DNA of 64,000 bases from Mycolicibacterium aurum (lineage in GTDB: Bacteria > Actinomycetota > Actinomycetes > Mycobacteriales > Mycobacteriaceae), in contig LT549889.1 of NCBI GenBank assembly GCA_900078775.1, positions 5,146,001 to 5,210,000 on the forward strand, given 5' to 3'. The notes under the pieces are model-generated. The model ran no database searches. It saw nothing but the letters and a program-made list of their open reading frames with translations, and was not told where the DNA came from. A program made the translations under genes and the position numbers. Shown here in pieces: positions 59,139-64,000 of the stretch. Position 1 is the first letter of the stretch, and every line of letters begins with the position of its first letter.

Positions 59139-60572
59139 GTGAGGCTGTCTCTCCCGCTGATCGGCCGGTCGGCCTCCCTGCGCACCCGCGTCGCCGTCGC
59201 GTCGGCGATCGCCGCGTCCGCGGTGGTGGCCGCCTTCACCGTGCTGACCACGGTCGTGCTGGTGAACAACGATGCCGCCCAACTGGATCGGCGCCTGGAC
59301 GCCATCGTCGAGGCCAGCATGTTCCCCGACCAGCTGTCCGATCCGCGGCGCGGGGTGCTGACCACCGGGCGGTCGCGGTCCACCGGCCAGGTGATGTTCC
59401 AGCGCGGCTTCCAGCTGCCCGCGCTGCCGCCGGGCACCGAGACCGTCGAGGTCAACGGTGTGGAGTACCGGGTGCGCACCATCCCGATGGATCAGCAGGG
59501 CGGCGGGGTGCTGCTGTCGATCGGCATCCGCGCGGACAGCATCCTGTTGAGCCAGGCCAGGATTCCCATCTATTTCGCCGTCGGGGTGCTGACCGTGCTG
59601 GTGGCCGGCGGGCTGGGCTGGCTGCTGGCCGGGCCCGCGGTGCGCCCGCTGCGCCGGCTCACCGAGCAGACCAAACTGCTGGGCAAGGGCGCCACATCGA
59701 ACGCGCAGGTGCCCGCGGTGACCGGTGCCCGGGAAGCCGAGGAACTGTCCGACGCGATGGCCGGGATGCTCAGCCGGCTGGTGACCGCGCAGCAGGCGAC
59801 CACCCGGTCCCTGCAGGCCGCTCAGGATTTCGCCGCCAACGCCGCGCACGAACTGCGCACCCCGCTGACCGCCATGCGCGCCGACCTGGACACCCTGCGC
59901 ATCCACGATCTGCCCTCCGAGGAGCGCGAGGAGGTGGTGGCCGACCTGCTGCGCGCCCAGCGCCGGGTGGAGGCCATCATCACCGCGTTGGGGCAGCTGG
60001 CCTCCGGTCAGTTGGCCCAGGCCGAGGACCGGGAGCTGATCGACATCACCGATCTGCTGGACCGGGTGGCCCGGGAGAACGCCCGCACCGACCCGCCGGT
60101 GGACATCACCGTGGAGGCCGACGACGATCTCGGCTTGGTGTGGGGGTGGCCCGGCGGACTGCGCCTGGCGGTGGACAACCTGGTCCGCAACGCCGTCGCG
60201 CACGGGGCGGCCACCCGGATCGTGTTGTCGGGCAGTCGCAGCCGCGACGGGCGGCTGCTCATCGTGGTCGACGACGACGGTTGCGGGTTGCCCGCCGAGG
60301 AACGCACGGTGGTGCTCGGCCGGTTCGCCCGGGGCAGCACCGCGGCACCGGGCGGCTCCGGTCTGGGGCTGGCACTGGTCACCCAGCAGGCGGCGCTGCA
60401 CGGCGGCCGCCTCGAGCTGTCGGACAGCCCGCTGGGCGGGTTGCGGGCGACGCTGATCATCTCCGACCGGGCCCCGGACCAGGCCGAGCCGGGGCGGCTG
60501 CCCGACGAGGTCAGCGCCGAGCCAGAACCTTCGCGATGGCGCGCCAGCCGAGCAGCAAAACGGCGGTCGTGA
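59139..60572 (+). CDS. Sensor histidine kinase, PrrB-like
   Basis: The 477-residue kinase has two membrane helices (about residues 20-45 and 140-165) around a short sensor domain (VNGVEYRVRTIPMDQQ), a HAMP region, and H-box FAANAAHELRTPLTAMRADL with the phospho-His. The ATPase boxes are NLVRNAVAHG, DDDGCGLP and GGSGLGLALV. It pairs with the adjacent regulator. GTG 59139 starts 13 bases after its stop. Its last 62 bases are antisense to the DUF3054 gene. Confidence 0.92.
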   Translation: MRLSLPLIGRSASLRTRVAVASAIAASAVVAAFTVLTTVVLVNNDAAQLDRRLDAIVEASMFPDQLSDPRRGVLTTGRSRSTGQVMFQRGFQLPALPPGTETVEVNGVEYRVRTIPMDQQGGGVLLSIGIRADSILLSQARIPIYFAVGVLTVLVAGGLGWLLAGPAVRPLRRLTEQTKLLGKGATSNAQVPAVTGAREAEELSDAMAGMLSRLVTAQQATTRSLQAAQDFAANAAHELRTPLTAMRADLDTLRIHDLPSEEREEVVADLLRAQRRVEAIITALGQLASGQLAQAEDRELIDITDLLDRVARENARTDPPVDITVEADDDLGLVWGWPGGLRLAVDNLVRNAVAHGAATRIVLSGSRSRDGRLLIVVDDDGCGLPAEERTVVLGRFARGSTAAPGGSGLGLALVTQQAALHGGRLELSDSPLGGLRATLIISDRAPDQAEPGRLPDEVSAEPEPSRWRASRAAKRRS

Positions 60573-60882
60573 TCGAGGCGACCACGATGAAGCTTCCGGC
60601 GGTGCCCGCAGACGTGGCCTTGCGCAACAACATTCCGACCGCGATGGTGGCCACCCAGATGATCAGGCCGGTGGGGTAGAGGTTGGTCGGGCGCTGCCAG
60701 GCGCGCGCGGCCAGCCAGCCGGCCAGCGTCCCGGTCAGGAACGGCCAGGCCGTCTCGGCTATCCCGGCCACCGTCAGACCCTCGGCGTGGCTACGCCGGC
60801 CGATGGTGCAGAACACGACGACACAGACCAGGTCGGTGGCCAGGGCGGCCGCCGTGCGGCGGGTCGGGTCAACTTGCGGCAT
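60511..60882 (-). CDS. DUF3054 membrane protein
   Basis: The 123-residue protein has four hydrophobic segments (AAALATDLVCVVVFCTIGR, AWPFLTGTLAGWLAARA, TGLIIWVATIAVGMLLR, SFIVVASITTAVLLLGW), matching DUF3054. No role is known. ATG 60882 lies inside the end of the M23 lipoprotein gene (14-base overlap), so it is co-translated. Its 3' end is antisense to the kinase gene. Confidence 0.85.
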   Translation of the reverse strand: MPQVDPTRRTAAALATDLVCVVVFCTIGRRSHAEGLTVAGIAETAWPFLTGTLAGWLAARAWQRPTNLYPTGLIIWVATIAVGMLLRKATSAGTAGSFIVVASITTAVLLLGWRAIAKVLARR

Positions 60883-62128
60883 AGCTCATCACATCCATCA
60901 CCAGGGGGCTCAGGTCGGTTTCGGTACGCGGGCTGGACCCGGGTGCCACCTGCACCGTACCGCCGGTCAGCAGCGCGATGAGTTCCTGGGGTGAGGACAG
61001 TCGCCCGTCCACGGTGAACGTGTCGAACAGGAACGGCAGGCCGTCGGCGGCCAGCGGGTCGGGTGTGCTCATCACGTGGAAGTGCAGGTGCGGGGCGTCG
61101 GTGTTGCCGGTGTTCCCGAGGTGGCCGAGCACCTCGCCCGCGCTCAGGTGATAGCCCGGTTTCACCTGTACCGAACCGGTTTTCAGGTGGGCGTAGAACG
61201 CGTAGTTGCCGTCGCCGATGTCCTGCACGACGTGATTGCCGCCGTATTCCGGCAACGTCAGACCGGTGACGTCGGCGGTCGGGGTCTGCTCGGGCAGGCC
61301 GTCCAGGACCGAGACCACCGGCCCGTCGGCCACCGCCAGGATGTCCGCGCCGTAGAACGGGTAGCTCTCCAGCTTGGTGGCATCACCGGTGTACAGCGCG
61401 CCGTCGGCGTCGAGTTGCAGATAGTCGATGGCAAACCGTTCGGCGGCCCACAGTTCGCCGCTGATCGGGTTGAGCGCCATCCGGTGGGATGTCATCTCGT
61501 TGCAGCAACTGTTGGCGGCCAACCAGTTCGGCCCGCGCAGCGGGGGAGAGATGATCGCGGGCCTGCGGGTGGACACCGCGACCGGGGCGACCTCCTCGGC
61601 CATCTCGGCGGGCAGCAGCGGTGGCATCGGCGCGCTCAGCTTCACCGCGACGGTATGCGAAAGATGCTCTGGCACATCTGCTTCGTCGAGCGCGATGTCG
61701 ATCCAGACCACCCCGCTCTGGGCCGGGCCGAGGGTGGCCGTGGATTCGCCATTGGCGCCGAGCAGCCGGGTGCGCTCGCGCAGCTGTTCGCCGGTCAGCG
61801 TCAGCAGTTCCCGCTGCCCGGCGTTGACGGTCACCGCGGTCAGGTCGATGTCCTGACCCATGGCGTTGGTCAGGAAGAGCTCGTAGGCCAGGTGTGTCTT
61901 GCCGTCGGTGGCCGGCACCGGCACCGGCTCCGACAGTGCCTTCGCCAGAACAGGTGTCGGATCGATCGGCAGGGCCGTGCTCGGCGCGGCCGTCGCCGAC
62001 GGGCTGGATTCGGTCGCCGACGGACTGGATTCGGTTGTCGGCGAGGCGGGTTCGGTACCGCCCGAACAGCCCGTCAGCAGTGCCCATGCGCCGAGCAGGG
62101 CGGCGGTACGGCGCAGAGAAGATGTCAC
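60869..62128 (-). CDS. M23 peptidase-domain lipoprotein
   Basis: The 419-residue product has a lipoprotein signal (LLGAWALLTGCSGG, Cys21), a Ser/Thr/Pro linker with tandem ESSPSAT units, a beta domain (residues 60-190), and a C-terminal LytM/M23 domain. The zinc-site motifs His-x3-Asp (GGNHVVQD) and HLHFHV are intact. It may cut or bind peptidoglycan peptides at the cell surface. GTG 62128 abuts the upstream stop (TGAGTG). It is in an operon with the Rv0204c-type and DUF3054 genes. Confidence 0.87.
   Translation of the reverse strand: MTSSLRRTAALLGAWALLTGCSGGTEPASPTTESSPSATESSPSATAAPSTALPIDPTPVLAKALSEPVPVPATDGKTHLAYELFLTNAMGQDIDLTAVTVNAGQRELLTLTGEQLRERTRLLGANGESTATLGPAQSGVVWIDIALDEADVPEHLSHTVAVKLSAPMPPLLPAEMAEEVAPVAVSTRRPAIISPPLRGPNWLAANSCCNEMTSHRMALNPISGELWAAERFAIDYLQLDADGALYTGDATKLESYPFYGADILAVADGPVVSVLDGLPEQTPTADVTGLTLPEYGGNHVVQDIGDGNYAFYAHLKTGSVQVKPGYHLSAGEVLGHLGNTGNTDAPHLHFHVMSTPDPLAADGLPFLFDTFTVDGRLSSPQELIALLTGGTVQVAPGSSPRTETDLSPLVMDVMSYAAS
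61992..62033 (-). repeat. Two tandem 21-bp units in the M23 lipoprotein linker
   Basis: Two 21-bp units differing at one base encode repeated ESSPSAT in the flexible linker after the lipidated Cys. A partial third unit follows at 62034. Copy number may vary between strains. Confidence 0.8.
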
Positions 62129-63202
62129 TCACGGCTCCTGAGGGGGTGGTTCGGGGGCGTCCGGGTCGACGTCCGCCTCGGTGCGGAACATGAAGAAGAA
62201 CACCACCCAGCCGATCGCCGAGATGAAGATCCAGCTGACCATCCGGTAGATGAGCATGGCCGAGATCGCCGCGGCGAGCGTCATCCCGCTGGAGACCAGG
62301 CCGGGTACCAGGACCGCCTCGACCACCAGCAGGCCGCCCGGCATCAGCGGGATGGATCCGACCGCGCGGGCGGCGGCATAGGCCACCGTCAGCGCGGCCA
62401 GCGACGGGTGGCCGCCCGCGGCGTACGCGGCGAACGCCAGGCAGGCGACGTCGGCGATCCAGTTGAACAGTGACCAGCCGAACGCGTTGCCCAGTGCCCG
62501 GCGGCTCAGCTTCACCGATTCCAGCTGGCGCAGCATCTCCCGCCACTTGTCCAGCCAGGTGTCGGCGGGCTTGTTGCGCAGCGAATTGAACCAGGCCAGC
62601 AGCCGGACGCCGATCCCGTCGATCTGCTGCGGGTTGGACGCCACCGATTGGGCGAGCAACAGCAACAGGGCGAAACCGCCGAGGGTGAAGATCAGCGACA
62701 GCGGATTCTTGCTGGCGCCCAACAGGAACGCGCCGCCGAGGCCCAGCAGCGCCAATCCGACGACCTGCAGCACCCCGGACATCACCAGCTGCCAGGACGC
62801 CACCACCGGGGAGGCGCCCCAGATTCGTTGTTGCCGGTAGACGAAGGTGGCCGACAGCACCGGGCCGCCGGGCAGGGTGGTGGACAGCGCATTGCCGGCG
62901 TAGAACGCGGCCTCGGACCGCCACTGCCGCACGGTGACCCCGGCCGACCGCAGCAGGGTGCGCTGGATCTGGGCGAAGCTGTGCATCGAGGCCATCGCCG
63001 CGACGGCGGCTGCCGCCACCCACCACCAGTTCGCCGACAGCAGGCTCTGCCAGGCCTTGGCCAGTTGATCCCAGACCAGCACGAGTTCGACGGTCAGTAC
63101 CGTCACCGCGACGCCGATGACGGCCCACCGGACCCACCAGTACTTGCCCCGCGGGTGCGCGTTCTGGCCAGGGGCGTCGCTCATCGGCGCGTCGTGCGAC
63201 AC
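62129..63202 (-). CDS. LPG-synthase-TM-like membrane protein (Rv0204c type)
   Basis: The 357-residue product of the lysylphosphatidylglycerol synthase TM-region superfamily has about eight hydrophobic segments, with FAQIQRTLLRSAGVTVRQWR, TLPGGPVLSATFVYRQQRIW and GSIPLMPGGLLVVEAVLVPG as family landmarks. Such proteins move lipids between membrane leaflets or hold a synthase. GTG 63202 lies 6 bases after TACTCT (leaderless); ATG 63184 is also possible. It is divergent from the Rv0205-type gene, as in M. tuberculosis. Confidence 0.87.
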   Translation of the reverse strand: MSHDAPMSDAPGQNAHPRGKYWWVRWAVIGVAVTVLTVELVLVWDQLAKAWQSLLSANWWWVAAAAVAAMASMHSFAQIQRTLLRSAGVTVRQWRSEAAFYAGNALSTTLPGGPVLSATFVYRQQRIWGASPVVASWQLVMSGVLQVVGLALLGLGGAFLLGASKNPLSLIFTLGGFALLLLLAQSVASNPQQIDGIGVRLLAWFNSLRNKPADTWLDKWREMLRQLESVKLSRRALGNAFGWSLFNWIADVACLAFAAYAAGGHPSLAALTVAYAAARAVGSIPLMPGGLLVVEAVLVPGLVSSGMTLAAAISAMLIYRMVSWIFISAIGWVVFFFMFRTEADVDPDAPEPPPQEP

Positions 63203-63280
63203 ACGGTAAGAGTAACGGCGTGCCCCCCGGCTACCGGTCGCATCCCACGGCGCGCCGCATCCCGGTCGTACGGTAGCCCC
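63203..63280. promoter_or_regulatory. Divergent leaderless promoters
   Basis: Minus strand: TACTCT (63214-63209), 6 bases from GTG 63202. Plus strand: TACGGT (63269-63274), 6 bases from ATG 63281. Both fit the mycobacterial TANNNT -10 consensus with the start codon at +1. Confidence 0.6.
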
Positions 63281-64000
63281 ATGTCGATAGATTCGGTCGC
63301 AGACCAGTCGGTGCATCCGCTCGTCCGCAAGGGGGCGGCGTGGGCCTGGCGGCTGCTGGTCCTGGGTGCGGCGGTGATGTTCCTGCTGTGGGTGACCAGC
63401 CACATCCTCCTGATCGTGGTCCCGGTGGCGCTGGCGGCCATGTTCGCCGCGCTGCTGCTGCCGGCGGTGGATGCGCTGGCCGCGCGCCGGGTGCCCCGCG
63501 GTGGCGCGGTGGCGCTGGTCCTGCTCGGCGCCATCGCCGGGGTCGGCGGCATCCTCAGTTTCGTTGTCAGTCAATTCATCTCGGGCCTACCGGCGCTGGC
63601 GGAGCAGGTTGCCGCCAGCGTGGACGGGGTGCGGAACTGGCTGATCGAGGGCCCGCTGCACCTGAGCCGGGACCAGATCGACCACGCCGGTGACGAGTTG
63701 ATCCGCACCCTGCAGGAGAACCAGGCCCGGGTCACCAGCGGGGCGCTGTCCACGGCGGCCACCGTGACCGAGATCCTCACCGGCGCACTGCTGGTGCTGT
63801 TCACCCTGATCTTCCTGCTGCTGGGCGGGCGGGCCATCTTCGCCTACGTCACCCAGATCTTCCCGTCCTCGGTGCGCGAGCGCGTGCGCGACGCCGGCCG
63901 GGCCGGCTTCAACTCGCTGACCGGCTACGTGCGGGCCACCTGCCTGGTGGCCCTGGTCGACGCGGTCGGGATCGGCACCGGCCTGGCCATCATGGGGGTG
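63281..64000 (+). CDS. AI-2E family transporter (Rv0205 type), 3' end beyond the window
   Basis: The first 240 residues are visible with no stop. Hydrophobic segments include LLVLGAAVMFLLWVTSHILL, LIVVPVALAAMFAALLLPAV and VALVLLGAIAGVGGILSFVV, then a periplasmic-like helix region and SGALSTAATVTEILTGALLV. This is the N-terminal two-thirds of a TqsA/PerM-like protein of about 360 residues. ATG 63281 follows TACGGT by 6 bases, so the mRNA is probably leaderless. The transported compound is unknown. Confidence 0.88.
   Translation, partial: MSIDSVADQSVHPLVRKGAAWAWRLLVLGAAVMFLLWVTSHILLIVVPVALAAMFAALLLPAVDALAARRVPRGGAVALVLLGAIAGVGGILSFVVSQFISGLPALAEQVAASVDGVRNWLIEGPLHLSRDQIDHAGDELIRTLQENQARVTSGALSTAATVTEILTGALLVLFTLIFLLLGGRAIFAYVTQIFPSSVRERVRDAGRAGFNSLTGYVRATCLVALVDAVGIGTGLAIMGV

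Noticed and set aside
1..64000. CRISPR arrays, insertion sequences, tRNA or rRNA genes, prophage
   Set aside because: No repeat-spacer pattern, transposase motifs, terminal inverted repeats or structural RNA sequence was recognised while reading both strands.

Overview
The window looks like a chromosomal segment of a fast-growing mycobacterium (Mycolicibacterium-like). It is uniformly GC-rich, uses many GTG and TTG starts, and carries mce, MmpL11, Zmp1, RicR, SigG and hemophore-type genes. From about 35.1 kb to the end, gene content and order follow the M. tuberculosis Rv0182c-Rv0205 block: sigG, monoacylglycerol lipase, the Rv0184 and Rv0185 types, O-methyltransferase, ilvD, ricR, L,D-transpeptidase, zmp1, omamA and its partner, the Rv0201c type, mmpL11, hemophore, and the Rv0204c and Rv0205 types. 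This synteny is recalled from family knowledge, not computed.

Region 1 (1 to about 27.1 kb) is a catabolic accessory cluster. It has many short operons on alternating strands separated by AT-rich divergent promoters. It encodes two cytochromes P450, a 3Fe-4S ferredoxin, a Rieske oxygenase, two acyl-CoA dehydrogenase pairs, four family III CoA-transferases (one a double-length fusion), a crotonase, two short-chain dehydrogenases, two thiolase-like/DUF35 pairs of the retro-aldolase type, two paralogous amidohydrolases, and small SnoaL/NTF2, SRPBCC, VOC and SMP-30 proteins. Together they suggest oxidation of a hydrophobic, perhaps polycyclic or steroid-like acid, its activation to a CoA thioester, and beta-oxidation-like side-chain or ring removal. 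No acyl-CoA ligase and no transcription factor are visible in this region. Related AT-rich elements recur in most of its promoters.

Region 2 (27.1-34.9 kb) is a minus-strand mceABCDEF operon for a lipid importer. It has no yrbEA/yrbEB permease genes beside it, and mceF carries an apparent one-base frameshift near its 3' end. Its promoter contains one of the recurring elements, so import and catabolism may be co-regulated.

Region 3 (35.1-64 kb) is the conserved block with two insertions relative to M. tuberculosis. The first is a glycosyltransferase/MMPL/glycosyltransferase/nitroreductase group at 40.1-46.4 kb. The second is a PrrAB-like two-component system with an M23 lipoprotein and a DUF3054 protein at 58.4-62.1 kb. 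A RicR copper operator precedes the DUF305-ricR operon, and a perfect 20-bp-stem hairpin separates the L,D-transpeptidase gene from zmp1. Many starts across the window look leaderless, with a TANNNT -10 box 6-7 nt before the start codon.

I saw no rRNA, tRNA, insertion sequence, CRISPR array or prophage. The first and last genes are cut by the window edges.
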